This document shows positions 19,515 through 30,275 of a stretch of 64,000 bases of DNA, piece by piece. How positions within the stretch are numbered: the stretch's first letter is position 1; each line of letters begins with the position of its first letter. A model generated the notes under the pieces. It did not search any database, had not been told where the DNA came from, and saw nothing but the letters and a program-made list of their open reading frames with translations. The position numbers were made by a program, and so were the translations under genes. The stretch comes from Citrobacter enshiensis (GTDB taxonomy: Bacteria > Pseudomonadota > Gammaproteobacteria > Enterobacterales > Enterobacteriaceae): contig NZ_CP119862.1 of NCBI RefSeq assembly GCF_029338175.1, forward strand, positions 4,806,839 to 4,870,838, given 5' to 3'.

Positions 19515-20726
19515 ATGACGGAACAAGAAAAATCCTCCGCCGCGGTTGAAGAGACCAGGGAGGCCGTGGAAACCACATCACAGCCAGTCAACGCTGAGAA
19601 AAAGAGCAAAAACAGCACCGCGCTGATCCTGAGCGCAGTAGCCATCGCCATTGCCCTTGCGGCAGGTGTTGGACTTTATGGCTGGGGGAAACAGCAGGCG
19701 ACGACGCAGACAGCCACCAGCGATGCGTTGGCTAACCAACTGACAGCGTTGCAAAAAGCGCAGGAAGCCCAAAAAACAGAACTCGAAGGCATTATTAAAA
19801 AACAGGCAACGCAGCTGGATGAGGCGACCCGTCAGCAGACGTCACTGGCGAAACAACTCGCCGACGTACAGCAGAAAGTCGCCACCATCTCTGGAAGCGA
19901 TGCCAAAACCTGGCTGCTGGCACAGGCTGATTTTCTGGTGAAACTCGCCGGCCGTAAGCTGTGGAGCGATCAGGATGTCACCACCGCCGCAGCGCTGTTA
20001 AAGAGCGCGGACGCCAGCCTTGCAGATATGAACGATCCGAGCCTCATCACCGCTCGCCGGGCCATTACCGATGATATCGCCAGCCTGTCATCTGTCTCGC
20101 AGGTGGACTACGACGGTATTATCCTCAAGGTCAACCAACTCTCTAACCAGATCGATAATCTGCGTCTGGCTGACAACGACAACGATGATTCACCGATGGA
20201 TTCCGACAGCAGCGAGCTTTCGAGCTCCATCAGCGAATGGCGCATTAACCTGCAAAAAAGCTGGCAGAACTTTATGGACAGCTTCATCACCATTCGTCGT
20301 CGCGATGAGACTGCCGTGCCGCTGCTGGCGCCAAATCAGGATGTTTACCTGCGTGAAAATATCCGTTCACGCTTGTTAGTCGCGGCGCAAGCCGTTCCGC
20401 GCCACCAGGAAGAAACCTACCGCCAGGCGCTGGATAACGTTTCCACCTGGGTTCGCGCGTACTACGACACCGAAGATGCGACGACCAAAGCGTTCCTTGA
20501 TGACGTGGACAAACTGAGCCAGCAGAGCATCACCATGGATGTGCCGGAAACGCTGAAAAGCCAGGAAATTCTTGAGAAGCTGATGCAGACTCGCGTACGT
20601 AATTTGTTGGCGCAATCAACAACTTCTGCACCTGCACCTGCACCTGCACCTGCACCTGCACCTGCACCTGCACCTGCACCTGCACCGCAAGCTGACACTC
20701 CGTCCGCTGCGCCGCAAGGAGAATAA
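19515..20726 (+). CDS. hemX: HemX, membrane-anchored haem-operon protein
   Basis: 403-residue protein annotated by homology as uroporphyrin-III methyltransferase-like, although no SAM-binding motif is visible and its true role is unclear. An acidic cytosolic N-terminus precedes one membrane segment at about residues 35-57. A coiled-coil stretch (about 60-125) and a periplasmic domain follow. The C-terminus ends in ten Ala-Pro dipeptides encoded by a hexanucleotide tandem repeat, then [12 protein letters not shown]. The stop codon lies 2 bp before the hemY ATG used here. Confidence 0.93.
   Translation: MTEQEKSSAAVEETREAVETTSQPVNAEKKSKNSTALILSAVAIAIALAAGVGLYGWGKQQATTQTATSDALANQLTALQKAQEAQKTELEGIIKKQATQLDEATRQQTSLAKQLADVQQKVATISGSDAKTWLLAQADFLVKLAGRKLWSDQDVTTAAALLKSADASLADMNDPSLITARRAITDDIASLSSVSQVDYDGIILKVNQLSNQIDNLRLADNDNDDSPMDSDSSELSSSISEWRINLQKSWQNFMDSFITIRRRDETAVPLLAPNQDVYLRENIRSRLLVAAQAVPRHQEETYRQALDNVSTWVRAYYDTEDATTKAFLDDVDKLSQQSITMDVPETLKSQEILEKLMQTRVRNLLAQSTTSAPAPAPAPAPAPAPAPAPAPQADTPSAAPQGE
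20628..20687 (+). repeat. (GCACCT)10 tandem repeat in hemX
   Basis: Ten in-frame hexanucleotide units, nine GCACCT and a last GCACCG, encode (Ala-Pro)10. Because the unit is a multiple of three, copy-number change would lengthen or shorten the tail without shifting the frame. Confidence 0.97.
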
Positions 20727-20728
20727 TG

Positions 20729-21925
20729 ATGCTAAAAGTATTATTGCTCTTTGTATTGTTGATCGCAGGTATCGTGGTGGGCCCGATGCTCGCGGGTCAT
20801 CAGGGATATGTGCTGATCCAGACCGACAATTACAACATTGAAACCAGCGTTACTGGGTTGGTGATTATCCTGATCGTCATGATGGTGGTTCTGTTTGCGA
20901 TCGAATGGCTGCTACGCCGCATTTTCCGCACCGGCGCACACACGCGCGGCTGGTTTGTGGGTCGTAAACGCCGCCGTGCGCGCAAGCAAACAGAGCAGGC
21001 GCTGCTCAAACTGGCAGAAGGTGATTATCAGCAGGTTGAAAAGCTGATGTCGAAAAATGCCGATCATGCTGAACAGCCGGTAGTGAACTACCTTCTGGCC
21101 GCCGAAGCGGCGCAGCAGCGTGGCGATGAAGCGCGTGCGAATCAACATCTCGAACGCGCTGCCGAGATAGCAGGTAACGACACTATCCCGGTGGAAATCG
21201 CCCGCGTACGTCTGCAACTGGCGCGTCATGAGGACCACGCGGCGCGCCATGGCGTAGACAAGCTGCTGGAAGTGACGCCACGCCATCCGGAAGTATTACG
21301 TCTGGCAGAGCAAGCCTATATCCGTACCGGCGCATGGGGATCGTTGCTGGAGACTATCCCGTCGATGGCAAAAGCCAACGTCGGTGATGAAGAACACCGC
21401 GCTATGCTGGAACAGCAGGCGTGGATTGGTCTGATGGATCAGGCGCGCGCCGATCAGGGCAGTGAAGGGTTACGCGCCTGGTGGAAAAACCAAAGCCGTA
21501 AAACCCGCCATCAGGTTGCCCTGCAGGTTGCCATGGCAGAACATCTGATCGAGTGTGACGATCACGACACCGCGCAGCAGATCATCATCGATGGCCTGAA
21601 ACGCCAGTATGACGATCGTCTGATATTGCCGATCCCACGTCTGAAAACCAACAATCCGGAGCTGGTGGAAAAAGTACTCCGTCAACAGATTAAAAATGTT
21701 GGCGATCGTCCGCTACTGTGGAGCACGTTGGGTCAGTCGTTGATGAAACATGGTGAGTGGCAAGAGGCTGCCCTTGCCTTCCGCGCTGCGCTCAAGCAAC
21801 GTCCGGATGCCTATGACTACGCCTGGCTTGCCGATGTGCTGGACAGACTCCATCAGCCGGAAGACGCTGCAGCTATGCGTCGCGATGGCCTGATGCTGAC
21901 GTTGCAGAATAATCCCCCGCAATAA
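20729..21925 (+). CDS. hemY: HemY, TPR-containing haem-operon protein
   Basis: 398-residue inner-membrane protein with two N-terminal membrane segments (about residues 3-23 and 38-60) and a cytosolic region of TPR-like helical repeats (for example residues 100-140 and the C-terminal LWSTLGQSLMKHGEWQEAALAFRAAL). A role in protohaem metabolism is proposed but not proven. I used the second of two adjacent ATGs (MLKVLL) because an AGGAG lies 8 bp upstream and it matches E. coli. A GCCCGGT/ACCGGGC stem at 21935-21960 follows the stop. Confidence 0.93.
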   Translation: MLKVLLLFVLLIAGIVVGPMLAGHQGYVLIQTDNYNIETSVTGLVIILIVMMVVLFAIEWLLRRIFRTGAHTRGWFVGRKRRRARKQTEQALLKLAEGDYQQVEKLMSKNADHAEQPVVNYLLAAEAAQQRGDEARANQHLERAAEIAGNDTIPVEIARVRLQLARHEDHAARHGVDKLLEVTPRHPEVLRLAEQAYIRTGAWGSLLETIPSMAKANVGDEEHRAMLEQQAWIGLMDQARADQGSEGLRAWWKNQSRKTRHQVALQVAMAEHLIECDDHDTAQQIIIDGLKRQYDDRLILPIPRLKTNNPELVEKVLRQQIKNVGDRPLLWSTLGQSLMKHGEWQEAALAFRAALKQRPDAYDYAWLADVLDRLHQPEDAAAMRRDGLMLTLQNNPPQ

Positions 21926-21984
21926 CGCCCTCATGCCCGGTGGCACGCAGCTTACCGGGCCTGCCACTCTACGGTAACACCCAT

Positions 21985-22190
21985 AAAAAAACGCCCACTC
22001 CATCAGGAGCAGGCGTTAAACAGGTCTGTATGACAACATAAATGGGTGCTTCACTCAACGTTATGCCCATGGTGTTTGATGAGGCGAAAGCGACATCTGT
22101 CTGTGGACGATAAGCACCGTAAACGGCTCTGCATCATTCCTGAGTTTATGAGGCACTAAGGCGAGCATAAGAGATGGAATGAGCATCTAC
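21985..22190 (-). ncRNA. glmZ: Small RNA GlmZ
   Basis: Hfq-dependent RNA that activates glmS mRNA translation, cleaved by RNase E with RapZ and protected by its decoy GlmY. The 206-nt sequence begins GTAGATGCTCATTCC and ends in a strong terminator (AACGCCTGCTCC with GGAGTGGGCGTT, then T7). The glmS-pairing region AACGTTGAGTGAAGCACCC is intact at 22044-22066. The hemY-proM location is the same as in E. coli and Salmonella. Differences from E. coli are scattered substitutions in the 5' part and terminator loop. Confidence 0.95.
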
Positions 22191-22225
22191 CCGTATATTA
22201 TTGCACAATGCGTGCCATGATTGAA
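22191..22225 (-). promoter_or_regulatory. Overlapping sigma-54 and sigma-70 promoters of glmZ
   Basis: TGGCACGCATTGTGCA places GG at -25/-26 and GC at -13/-14 relative to the GlmZ 5' end, with the 10-nt spacing of a sigma-54 promoter (forward 22201-22217). AATAAT at -12 to -7 with TTCAAT 17 bp upstream gives an overlapping sigma-70 promoter. Such overlap is known for glmY/glmZ in enterobacteria. Confidence 0.7.
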
Positions 22226-22322
22226 CTGCAAAAAGCAGGGATTCAGACGATTCGGGGAACCGCGCCCAGAGCGGGTCTGCGACGGTTGACTTCCATCCCC
22301 TTCTTCACCGCAAGGTGCCGTT

Positions 22323-22340
22323 TGTCTCTGTATAACGACA
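22323..22340. promoter_or_regulatory. GlrR (QseF) binding site, proximal
   Basis: TGTC-N10-GACA, an exact match to the GlrR consensus, centred about 140 bp upstream of the GlmZ start. That distance suits a sigma-54 enhancer-binding protein. Confidence 0.65.
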
Positions 22341-22385
22341 ACTCTCTGCGAATATAAAGAAACACTGTAAAAACATAAAATTACT

Positions 22386-22403
22386 TGTCGCCAGACAGCG
22401 ACA
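22386..22403. promoter_or_regulatory. GlrR (QseF) binding site, middle
   Basis: A second exact TGTC-N10-GACA, 63 bp from the first, which is six helical turns and so on the same DNA face. Confidence 0.65.
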
Positions 22404-22417
22404 ATCTCACGCAATGA

Positions 22418-22435
22418 CGTCGCCAGGTGGTGACA
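22418..22435. promoter_or_regulatory. GlrR (QseF) binding site, distal, one mismatch
   Basis: CGTC-N10-GACA, 32 bp from the middle site (three helical turns). The triplet of sites mirrors the arrangement reported for GlrR-controlled glmY/glmZ promoters. Confidence 0.5.
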
Positions 22436-22488
22436 TATCGTATGTGGATGAATTCGGGGATAAAACAAAAGAAGGGAACAGCAGAAAA

Positions 22489-22514
22489 CAAAAAACCCCG
22501 CCGAAGCGGGGTTC
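22489..22514 (-). terminator. Terminator of the argX-hisR-leuT-proM tRNA operon
   Basis: On the minus strand GAACCCCGC, loop TTCG, GCGGGGTT then a run of T. It begins 6 bp after the tRNA-Pro CCA end. Confidence 0.92.
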
Positions 22515-22519
22515 AAAAT

Positions 22520-22596
22520 TGGTCGGCGAGAGAGGATTCGAACCTCCGACCCACTGGTCCCAAACCAGTTGCGCTACCAAGCTGCGCTACTCGCCG
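22520..22596 (-). tRNA. proM: tRNA-Pro (anticodon TGG)
   Basis: 77 nt including encoded CCA. The 5' CGGCGAG pairs with the 3' CTCGCCG. Anticodon loop TTTGGGA gives UGG. It is last in the four-tRNA transcript. Confidence 0.97.
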
Positions 22597-22638
22597 ATGT
22601 ACTGCTTTTTTGAATTTTTAGTTCAATTCTTTAAGTCG

Positions 22639-22725
22639 TGGTGCGAGGGGGGGGACTTGAACCCCCACGTCCGTAAGAACACTAACACCTGAAGCTAGCG
22701 CGTCTACCAATTCCGCCACCTTCGC
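22639..22725 (-). tRNA. leuT: tRNA-Leu (anticodon CAG)
   Basis: 87-nt class II tRNA with a long variable arm and encoded CCA. The acceptor stem GCGAAGG is intact. The anticodon is CAG in GCTTCAGGTGT. Confidence 0.97.
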
Positions 22726-22747
22726 ATTGTCACAACTTATCAAATAA

Positions 22748-22824
22748 TGGGGTGGCTAATGGGATTCGAACCCACGACAACTGGAATCACAATCCAGGGC
22801 TCTACCAACTGAGCTATAGCCACC
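22748..22824 (-). tRNA. hisR: tRNA-His (anticodon GTG)
   Basis: 77 nt including the encoded extra G at position -1 and the CCA end. The anticodon is GTG in GATTGTGATTC. Confidence 0.97.
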
Positions 22825-22879
22825 ACTGCAAATCTTTTACGCGGTCTTTAAAACCACCGCAGCTCTAGCACCGGGTAAA

Positions 22880-22956
<77 letters not shown>

Positions 22957-23058
22957 TTAGCGCCGTTGCGGGGTCGGATAATACGGACTTCCCCCCCCGC
23001 TGTCTAGTGTCTTTTTAAAGAAAATTATCGTTTGCTCATGGTTTGTGCGTTTTGTCGC

Positions 23059-24444
23059 TTATTTCTCCACTTTCTGAATATCAACACCCCTATTCAGGCC
23101 AAAAACCTTGTAGACGAGGGTAATGACAAGCAGAAAGAGAATGCCGACAAACAGCGACATACGCGTATCATCATTAAAGTACATGCCAATTAAAACGCAA
23201 ACCAGGAACGCCATCGTCAAATAATTCGCCCAGGGGAACATAATCGAGCGGAAAGGATGGCTAACGATCGCCTCTTTATGTGCCTGACGGAAGCGCAGCT
23301 GGCTAATCAGGATCACAAACCACGGCACCATGCCCGGTAAGACGCTCGCACTGTAGACATAGACAAAGACACGCTGAGGATTTGGGATGATGTAGTTGAG
23401 GCAAGAGCCAATCAGCAAAATCACGATAGAGAGCGCCACACCGGCAACCGGCACGCCGTGACGAGTCACTTTGGCCATCGCTGCCGGAAGCTGGCGGTTT
23501 TTCGCCAGCGCGTACAGCATACGCCCACAGCTATACATCCCGCTGTTACAACCGGAAAGCGCCGCCGTCAGCACCACAAAGTTAATAATGCCCGCCGCTG
23601 CGGTAATGCCGATTTTGGCAAAGGTCAGAACAAATGGGCTACCGCTGCTGCCAATTTCGTTCCACGGGAAGATGGTCACAATAACGAAAATCGCGCCCAC
23701 GTAGAAAATCAGGATACGCCACAACACTTTGCCCACCGCGCTACGCAGCGTCACCTGCGGGTTTTTCGCTTCACCGGCGGTAATGCCGATCAGCTCAACG
23801 CCCTGGTAGGACGCCACCACAATGCACAATGCCGTGAGAAAGCCTTTCCAGCCACCGGCAAAGAAACCGCCGTGCTCCGTCAGGTTGCCAAAACCAATGG
23901 CCTGACCGCCGTTACCAAAGCCGAAGAAAATCACCCCCAGACCGACCACTATCATCACAATAATGGTGGTGACTTTGATCATCGCAAACCAGAACTCAAT
24001 TTCGCCATACAGACGAACGGCGGCGAGATTCGCGAGCGCGACCAGCCCTACGGCGATCAATGCGGGTATCCATTGCGCCATTTCTGGAAACCAGAATTGC
24101 ACATAGACCCCAATGGCGGTTATTTCCGAGATCCCCACCGCCATCCACATAAACCAGTATGACCATGCCGTGAGATACCCAAAGAAAGGACTCATGTAGC
24201 GGTGAGCGTAGACGGCAAATGAACCGGCAACGGGCTCAAGGAACAGCATCTCGCCCATTGAACGCATAATGAAAAAAACAAAAAGCCCGGCGACAATATA
24301 CGCCAGCAGGACTGACGGTCCGGCCCATTTCAGCGTACTGGCTGCGCCCATAAACAAGCCGACGCCAATAGTGCCCCCGAGAGCAATCAATTCGATATGA
24401 CGAGCTTCCAGCCCACGCTGTAGCTCCGGTTTCTTCTCTGCCAT
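23059..24444 (-). CDS. yifK: YifK/ThrP amino-acid permease
   Basis: APC-family inner-membrane permease of 461 residues with about twelve membrane segments. TM1 carries the unwound substrate-binding motif [12 protein letters not shown] (residues 23-34). E. coli YifK is reported as a threonine/serine-proton symporter (ThrP). The ATG at 24444 is preceded by AAGAGGA and gives [11 protein letters not shown] as in E. coli. An upstream in-frame ATG would add 23 residues with no counterpart. It lies between the wec cluster and the tRNA operon. Confidence 0.92.
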   Translation of the reverse strand: MAEKKPELQRGLEARHIELIALGGTIGVGLFMGAASTLKWAGPSVLLAYIVAGLFVFFIMRSMGEMLFLEPVAGSFAVYAHRYMSPFFGYLTAWSYWFMWMAVGISEITAIGVYVQFWFPEMAQWIPALIAVGLVALANLAAVRLYGEIEFWFAMIKVTTIIVMIVVGLGVIFFGFGNGGQAIGFGNLTEHGGFFAGGWKGFLTALCIVVASYQGVELIGITAGEAKNPQVTLRSAVGKVLWRILIFYVGAIFVIVTIFPWNEIGSSGSPFVLTFAKIGITAAAGIINFVVLTAALSGCNSGMYSCGRMLYALAKNRQLPAAMAKVTRHGVPVAGVALSIVILLIGSCLNYIIPNPQRVFVYVYSASVLPGMVPWFVILISQLRFRQAHKEAIVSHPFRSIMFPWANYLTMAFLVCVLIGMYFNDDTRMSLFVGILFLLVITLVYKVFGLNRGVDIQKVEK

Positions 24445-24720
24445 AAATCCTCTTGTCGTGTTTGCCTTTTTCCCGGTATGACCGGTTATTGTTATGAATA
24501 CATCTTTTGCCATAACAGACCATGCGGCGCCGGGCGGTTAACGGCTGGCGCAAAAAACACCACGGCACTGCAATGATGGGGGCGAATAATTTCTTAAATT
24601 TTCCAAAATGGCAAACGAAGCATTAAAAAAATGAATGCGCTGAGCAATAAAGCAGCAATTATTGTGCGGCAGGGTAGCGCATTACGCAGCGTGCACTACC
24701 CGAAGGTTCAAGAGGGAAAT

Positions 24721-25461
24721 TTAGAGGTCGCCGGTATAGTGCCAGCGGAGGTAACGCAGTAAACGTAACTGTCGGGTAATACGGCTCGGCTGTGATAATA
24801 AGCGGTACAGCCATTCCAGCCCCAGTTTTTGCCATACTTTTGGCGCGCGCTTAACGTGCCCGGTAAAAACGTCATACGTGCCGCCCACCCCCATGTATAA
24901 GGCATGTGGATGAATAAGACGACAATCACGCATCAGGATTTCCTGTTTTGGCGACCCCATCGCAACCGTCACAATCTTCGCGCCACTGGCGTGAATACGC
25001 TCAAACAGCGCCTGACGGTCTTCAGGCTTAAAATATCCATCCTGGCTGCCGACGATATTAACATTCCATTGCGCGCGTAATTTTGCTTGTGTTTGCGCCA
25101 GCACCTCCGGCTTGCCGCCAACCAGAAAAACAGGCGTGCCTTCCTCACCTGCCCGCGCCATCAACGCTTCCCAGAGATCGGCACCGGCAACACGCGAGAT
25201 ACGAGCCTGGGGGAATTTTTTGCGCACCGAGCGCACAACGCTAATACCGTCCGCGTATTTAAACTCAGCGGCGTTAATCAACGCCCGGACGTCGGGGTTA
25301 TCTTCCGCCGTCAGCATCTTCTCAGCGTTAATCGCCACCAGCGTTCCCTGCCTGATCTGGCCTTCTGCAAACAGGTAATTGAGCGCGTGCTGCATATCAC
25401 GCCATCCAATCAACTGTAATCCACGCAGCGCGTAGACGGGTGCAGTCGTGTTATCTGTCAT
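24721..25461 (-). CDS. wecG: Lipid-linked UDP-ManNAcA transferase WecG
   Basis: Second glycosyltransferase of common-antigen synthesis: it adds N-acetylmannosaminuronate to GlcNAc-PP-undecaprenol (lipid I to lipid II). It has 246 residues, WecG/TagA/CpsF family, with the AMGSPKQE signature near residues 163-170. It is the last gene of the cluster and starts 2 bp after the wzyE stop. Confidence 0.96.
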   Translation of the reverse strand: MTDNTTAPVYALRGLQLIGWRDMQHALNYLFAEGQIRQGTLVAINAEKMLTAEDNPDVRALINAAEFKYADGISVVRSVRKKFPQARISRVAGADLWEALMARAGEEGTPVFLVGGKPEVLAQTQAKLRAQWNVNIVGSQDGYFKPEDRQALFERIHASGAKIVTVAMGSPKQEILMRDCRLIHPHALYMGVGGTYDVFTGHVKRAPKVWQKLGLEWLYRLLSQPSRITRQLRLLRYLRWHYTGDL

Positions 25462-25463
25462 CT

Positions 25464-26816
25464 TTACCCTTCAACCTGTGTCTGCGGCAGCGAGGATTTT
25501 CGTTTTTGAATGAGCCCGGCAGAGTCAAAAAGCCAGAACAACAGTTTCGCCACCAACAGACAAACACCAAAAATCACGAGGAAAAAAACCACCCGTGAGA
25601 CAAACGAATCCAGACCTTCTCGCGCCAGGACAATCATATTGAAGATGGCGCCAAAGCAAAAACTGTGCAGAATCGCCGTCTTATAACGATTGGTCTCCCG
25701 ATTCCCCAGTTCATACAGCCAGTCGAACCACTTGATAATCAAGCCAACCACAATAGCCCCGAGCGGAATAAACAACGCCCCTCCCATCACCACCAGCGAA
25801 CCGATAAGGGTTGGTGAGATGGCCAGGCCCGAATGGTTGTTGAGCACTTCCCAGGTAAAATAATTCGCGGAGTTGAGCACAATACCAGGCCGTCCAGGCC
25901 AGAGCCAGGAAGGGATAAAGACGTAAAAATCACGGACGATCGGCGCCAGCCCCTGAAATTCGATATTGCTATAGTTCTGCAATAACAGCGCCAGGTTCTC
26001 CCACGGGGAGAAGGTGTCCCGGGTCAGATACAGGAAAGTGTAGAACGCTTCATCACCGCTGACGTTCATCCCGTAGCGCTTCAGCGCCAGCCAGAACATG
26101 CCGACGATCCCCAGCACACCCGCCGCCGCCAGCATCCACAGCGAAATCCAGCCGCGAATAATGCCAATGAACAGGAAGATGGCAAATGCGATGATGATAT
26201 TCGCGCGCGTGCCGCCGACAATCATGTAGGTAAGCAAACCGAACGCGACGGTGCTGACCAAAAAGAACAGCCACGCTTTGCTGTCCTGGCGTAAAAAATA
26301 AATCACCAGCATCGCCGGAATAAAGAAGTAGAAGAAGCGTTTCAATGCCACGCCGGAGACTTCGCTGGAGAATATCTGACTGTATGAATTGAGCTTGAAC
26401 AGCAGAAATCCGTTGTGCATGAAGAAGATCCCCACGCTCACCAACGCAATCCCCATCAACAATACCCAGGTAAGATGCGTCTCTACCCGGTTCATGGTAA
26501 ACAGCAGCTTACGCGGTGTATCGGAAACCCGCTTACGTAAACGGGTCTTATACGTCACGTAATATACGGCGTAGAAACAAGTTGCAGATAACAGTGCCTG
26601 CAGCAGAATTTCCGGTGGCGCAACACCAACGTCAAAACGAAAAACCAGAACGCTGGTCAGCGGGAATCCAAAAAAGAACGTCAGCAGAAACAACAAGGTG
26701 AAAAACACATTAAAGTTAAAACGGACGCGACGGAATTCAAACCAGGCCAGCGTGCCGATAAACAGGGTGGAGAGCAGCCAGACCACCAGCAGACCGCTGA
26801 ATTGCATCAAACTCAT
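25464..26816 (-). CDS. wzyE: Enterobacterial common antigen polymerase WzyE
   Basis: 450-residue integral membrane protein with about eleven hydrophobic segments that polymerises the trisaccharide repeat on the periplasmic face of the inner membrane. It overlaps wecF by 4 bp. The large periplasmic loop with the motif around RDTFSPWEN (about residues 280-288) is typical of the WzyE family. Confidence 0.95.
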   Translation of the reverse strand: MSLMQFSGLLVVWLLSTLFIGTLAWFEFRRVRFNFNVFFTLLFLLTFFFGFPLTSVLVFRFDVGVAPPEILLQALLSATCFYAVYYVTYKTRLRKRVSDTPRKLLFTMNRVETHLTWVLLMGIALVSVGIFFMHNGFLLFKLNSYSQIFSSEVSGVALKRFFYFFIPAMLVIYFLRQDSKAWLFFLVSTVAFGLLTYMIVGGTRANIIIAFAIFLFIGIIRGWISLWMLAAAGVLGIVGMFWLALKRYGMNVSGDEAFYTFLYLTRDTFSPWENLALLLQNYSNIEFQGLAPIVRDFYVFIPSWLWPGRPGIVLNSANYFTWEVLNNHSGLAISPTLIGSLVVMGGALFIPLGAIVVGLIIKWFDWLYELGNRETNRYKTAILHSFCFGAIFNMIVLAREGLDSFVSRVVFFLVIFGVCLLVAKLLFWLFDSAGLIQKRKSSLPQTQVEG

Positions 26817-27892
26817 ACAACGTCTCCTGCAGCAATCTGTAACGCTTTATGCCAGGGCTGCAGATAGTTCGGGCTAAAGAAGGTAATCCCGCCCTTATCG
26901 ACAGACGCCAGCTGACGCTGCGCTTCACGGATGACGGGTTCATTGAGAAGATCGGTCGTGAACAGTACCGGGAGATGCTGCTCCGCCATATCCTGCCAGA
27001 ACGGGTTGTCGCGGTTAAGTACGCACGGTATTCCGGCCTGAATCAGAAGGCACAGCGTGCCAATCCCCTGCTGGCGCGCAAAAATAAAATACCCCAAATC
27101 ACACTGACGAAGCAGCGCAAGATACGCATCAAACGCCAGCTTTTCGCTGAGGATCTGTAGATTTTCAGCGCTAAACAGCACCAGTCCCGCCTGACGAACC
27201 TCTTCGATATAGGTCTCGTTATTCGCCGGATACCCCATTGGCACGATCACATTCACCGTATCGCCAAACTGCTGGTGTACAGCGCGTAACGCAGCAATAT
27301 GTTCGTTGCTACGATCGCCGGAATTCCCCACCAGAATCGTCATTTTCCCTTCACGCTGGCGTCCATTTGCCATGTTATTCAGCGAAGGATCCATTCGCGT
27401 CGGGAAATAGAGCAATTCTCCACGCACACGCGGATGACGCTGGGCGAAATAGCTGAGGTCGCCGCGTGTGGCAAACACACAGCCCACACGGCCTTGCGCC
27501 ATACGGCGAATCGGGTAAAACAGTTTGAATTTCAGCCCACGGGAGACTTCATACAGATCCGCCCCCCAAATGTGCCAGTAAAACTGTTCCGGCTTAATTC
27601 CGCCGCTCAACAGCGCCAGCCACAGGCTGGTATTGAACTGACCGTGGAAGAAGAAGCGCTGTTGGCGATTGGCTTTCGCAAGGGCTATCACCGCATCCGC
27701 CAGTGTTTTTTTACCGGTATAGAAACTCAGTGAGAGCGCCGGGCAGCTTTCACTGTATCCCGCATCCTGGCCTGCAACCATAAAGACGCGCGCATGCTCG
27801 CTCGTGGCGGCCAGCGCATCATTGAAAAACCGCAATACGGTTTGATTATGGTGAGGGATATCCGATCCCAGTACGTGAATCAGTACAGTCAT
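26813..27892 (-). CDS. wecF: Fuc4NAc transferase WecF
   Basis: Third glycosyltransferase (RffT): it adds 4-acetamido-4,6-dideoxygalactose to complete lipid III. It has 359 residues and a GT56-family fold. The N-terminal [16 protein letters not shown] and the central HIWGADLYE are family-typical. It has 4-bp overlaps with both wzxE and wzyE. Confidence 0.96.
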   Translation of the reverse strand: MTVLIHVLGSDIPHHNQTVLRFFNDALAATSEHARVFMVAGQDAGYSESCPALSLSFYTGKKTLADAVIALAKANRQQRFFFHGQFNTSLWLALLSGGIKPEQFYWHIWGADLYEVSRGLKFKLFYPIRRMAQGRVGCVFATRGDLSYFAQRHPRVRGELLYFPTRMDPSLNNMANGRQREGKMTILVGNSGDRSNEHIAALRAVHQQFGDTVNVIVPMGYPANNETYIEEVRQAGLVLFSAENLQILSEKLAFDAYLALLRQCDLGYFIFARQQGIGTLCLLIQAGIPCVLNRDNPFWQDMAEQHLPVLFTTDLLNEPVIREAQRQLASVDKGGITFFSPNYLQPWHKALQIAAGDVV

Positions 27893-29139
27893 ACCCGCCT
27901 ACGCCAGAGTAAAAATACGCCACAACAAAGAGAAAAATAGACGATATAGGTTGCCATATACGCCTGCGCGGCTCCCAGCGCGCCATGCGCGGGGATCAGC
28001 CAGTGGGCAAATGCCGTCAGCAAAATGAACTGGCTGATTTCAGCCAGAATATAAAACCGCAGCGATGCTTTGGCGATCACCAGATAGCCAAAAACATATG
28101 CGCCGACTTTCAATACATCGCCGACCAGCTGCCAGGCGAATAAATCGCGCATCGCCGTGAATTTGGCAGAAAACAGCAGCCAGATGGCAACATCGCGCAG
28201 CAACCAAACGGTAAAACTCGCTGCCGCGACTGCCGGTAAAACAAACCTGAGTGACTTCACGACTTCCCGCGTAATATCGCGCTTCTCCGTCAGACGCGAC
28301 AATGTCGGCAGTAGATAAACGCTAAACGAGGCGGTAATAAATTGCAGATACGCGTCGGAGATACTGCTGACACCTTGCCAGATCCCAACGTCATCCCAGC
28401 TATAGTGCGCCGCCAGCAGATTTCGCATCATCACGTACGCCACCGGGATCGTGATGGAGGTGATCAGGGCCATCAGCGTAAATTTACTTAACTGTCTGGC
28501 AAGGACGCTATTCCAGGAGGGCTTAAGATAGCGCAGAGGGAGTGTTCCACGCTTAAGCAGCAGCACCGCAGCAGGCACCACGACCAGCGCGGGCACCAAC
28601 GCCATCCCCAGCAATGCGCCTTCGTAGCCGCCGACGCGGTAGCAGAGGTACCAGGCGACCACACCCAACACGCTCCCCACGATCAGAGACAGTGCATTAC
28701 CCGCCGCGTCACGAAAGCCTTTCATCAGCGCCAACAGCAGATTTGCCCAGGCAATCCCCATTTGCACCAGTGCGACCAGACGCACCAACCCCTGATAGTG
28801 AGTATGGCCAAATAGTCCCTGGCTGATGGGGGCCGCTGCCAGCAAAAAGATCAACGCCAGCAGGGTCGAGAACCCTAAAACCATCGCCGAGGAGGTGCCG
28901 ACCACATTGCGCAATTGCGCCGGATTGTCGTGATGCTGGGCAACGTATTTAGTGACGCCGTTAAAGATGCCAGCGCCAGCCAAAACGCCCAGCACGGTCA
29001 CCATCTGGCGAAAGTTACCCGCCTGGCCGACGCCTGCGGGACCAAACGCTACAGCCAGCAGTTTCACCACCAGTAGCCCCGCGCCAATTTTTACCAGCGT
29101 GCTGGCGGCCGTCCACAGGGACGCTTTTGCGAGCGACAT
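27889..29139 (-). CDS. wzxE: Lipid III flippase WzxE
   Basis: 416-residue MOP-superfamily flippase with about twelve membrane helices that moves the undecaprenyl-PP-linked trisaccharide across the inner membrane. Charged residues inside helices (for example the Arg-rich loops at RRRV near the end) fit the family. It is separated from wecE by 1 bp. Confidence 0.96.
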   Translation of the reverse strand: MSLAKASLWTAASTLVKIGAGLLVVKLLAVAFGPAGVGQAGNFRQMVTVLGVLAGAGIFNGVTKYVAQHHDNPAQLRNVVGTSSAMVLGFSTLLALIFLLAAAPISQGLFGHTHYQGLVRLVALVQMGIAWANLLLALMKGFRDAAGNALSLIVGSVLGVVAWYLCYRVGGYEGALLGMALVPALVVVPAAVLLLKRGTLPLRYLKPSWNSVLARQLSKFTLMALITSITIPVAYVMMRNLLAAHYSWDDVGIWQGVSSISDAYLQFITASFSVYLLPTLSRLTEKRDITREVVKSLRFVLPAVAAASFTVWLLRDVAIWLLFSAKFTAMRDLFAWQLVGDVLKVGAYVFGYLVIAKASLRFYILAEISQFILLTAFAHWLIPAHGALGAAQAYMATYIVYFSLCCGVFLLWRRRV

Positions 29140-29140
29140 T

Positions 29141-30271
29141 TCAGGAGAAGTAGTTGAGCAAGGTCGTGATCACCGTGCGCTGATTGGCGGGTGACAGATT
29201 GTAAAACAGCGGCAGGCGCAATAAACGCTCGCTCTCTTTGGTGGTGTAGCGATCTTCGCCGATAAACTCACCAAATTTGTCGCCCGCCGGGCAGGCATGC
29301 AGAGGAATATAGTGGAAGACCGCCATAATTTCGGCTTCTTTCATGAAGTTAATCAGTGCGCTACGATCATCAATATCCCGCAATTTGATGTAGAACATAT
29401 GGGCGTTTTGCGCACAATCATCAGGAATTGAAGGTAAGGTAATGCGTCCGGCGCGCGCCAGCGGAGCGAGGGCGTCATAATAGGTCTGCCACAGGGTCAG
29501 ACGCTGTTGATTGATACGATCTGCCGCTTCCAGCTGCGCCCACAGATACGCTGCCTGAAGATCGGACATCAGATAGCTGGAACCAATATCCCGCCAGGTG
29601 TACTTATCCACCTGACCACGGAAGAACTGGCTACGGTTGGTGCCTTTTTCGCGGATAATTTCCGCGCGTTCGATCAACGATCGGTCATTAATCAGCGTCG
29701 CGCCGCCTTCACCACCGGCAGTATAGTTTTTGGTTTCATGGAAGCTGAAACAGCCAATATGTCCAATAGTGCCTAACGCGCGACCTTTATAGGTGGACAT
29801 GACGCCCTGCGCGGCATCTTCGACCACAAACAGGTTGTACTTTGCCGCCAGCGCCATGATGACATCCATCTCACAAGCAACGCCTGCGTAATGTACCGGA
29901 ACAATGGCTCGCGTTTTCTCAGAAATGGCGGCTTCGATGAGCGTTTCATCGATGTTCATGGTATCCGGGCGGATATCGACAAAGACGATTTTAGCCCCGC
30001 GCAATACGAAAGCATTCGCTGTCGACACAAAGGTGTAGCTCGGCATGATGACTTCATCGCCAGGCTGAATGTCCAGCAGCAGTGCCGCCATCTCAAGCGA
30101 GGCGGTGCAGGACGGCGTCAGCAGCACTTTTGCGCTGCCGAAGCGTTGCTCCAGCCACTGCTGACAGCGGCGTGTAAAGCCGCCGTCTCCGCAAAGTTTG
30201 CCGCTGCCCATGGCCGATTGCATGTATTCGAGTTCGGTTCCCACCACCGGCGGTGCGTTAAATGGAATCAT
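29141..30271 (-). CDS. wecE: dTDP-4-amino-4,6-dideoxygalactose transaminase WecE
   Basis: PLP-dependent sugar aminotransferase (DegT/DnrJ/EryC1 family, also rffA) that aminates dTDP-4-keto-6-deoxyglucose. It has 376 residues. The PLP lysine is Lys181 in SFHETKNYTAGGEGG. It supplies the substrate of WecD, whose gene is immediately upstream. Confidence 0.97.
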   Translation of the reverse strand: MIPFNAPPVVGTELEYMQSAMGSGKLCGDGGFTRRCQQWLEQRFGSAKVLLTPSCTASLEMAALLLDIQPGDEVIMPSYTFVSTANAFVLRGAKIVFVDIRPDTMNIDETLIEAAISEKTRAIVPVHYAGVACEMDVIMALAAKYNLFVVEDAAQGVMSTYKGRALGTIGHIGCFSFHETKNYTAGGEGGATLINDRSLIERAEIIREKGTNRSQFFRGQVDKYTWRDIGSSYLMSDLQAAYLWAQLEAADRINQQRLTLWQTYYDALAPLARAGRITLPSIPDDCAQNAHMFYIKLRDIDDRSALINFMKEAEIMAVFHYIPLHACPAGDKFGEFIGEDRYTTKESERLLRLPLFYNLSPANQRTVITTLLNYFS

Positions 30272-30275
30272 TTTG

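Noticed and set aside
20628-20687. CRISPR-like repeat
   Set aside because: Contiguous in-frame hexanucleotide units with no spacers; it is a coding microsatellite in hemX.
24514-24720. Small gene between yifK and wecG
   Set aside because: 207 bp with only short, unsupported frames. It is most likely the yifK promoter and 5' leader.
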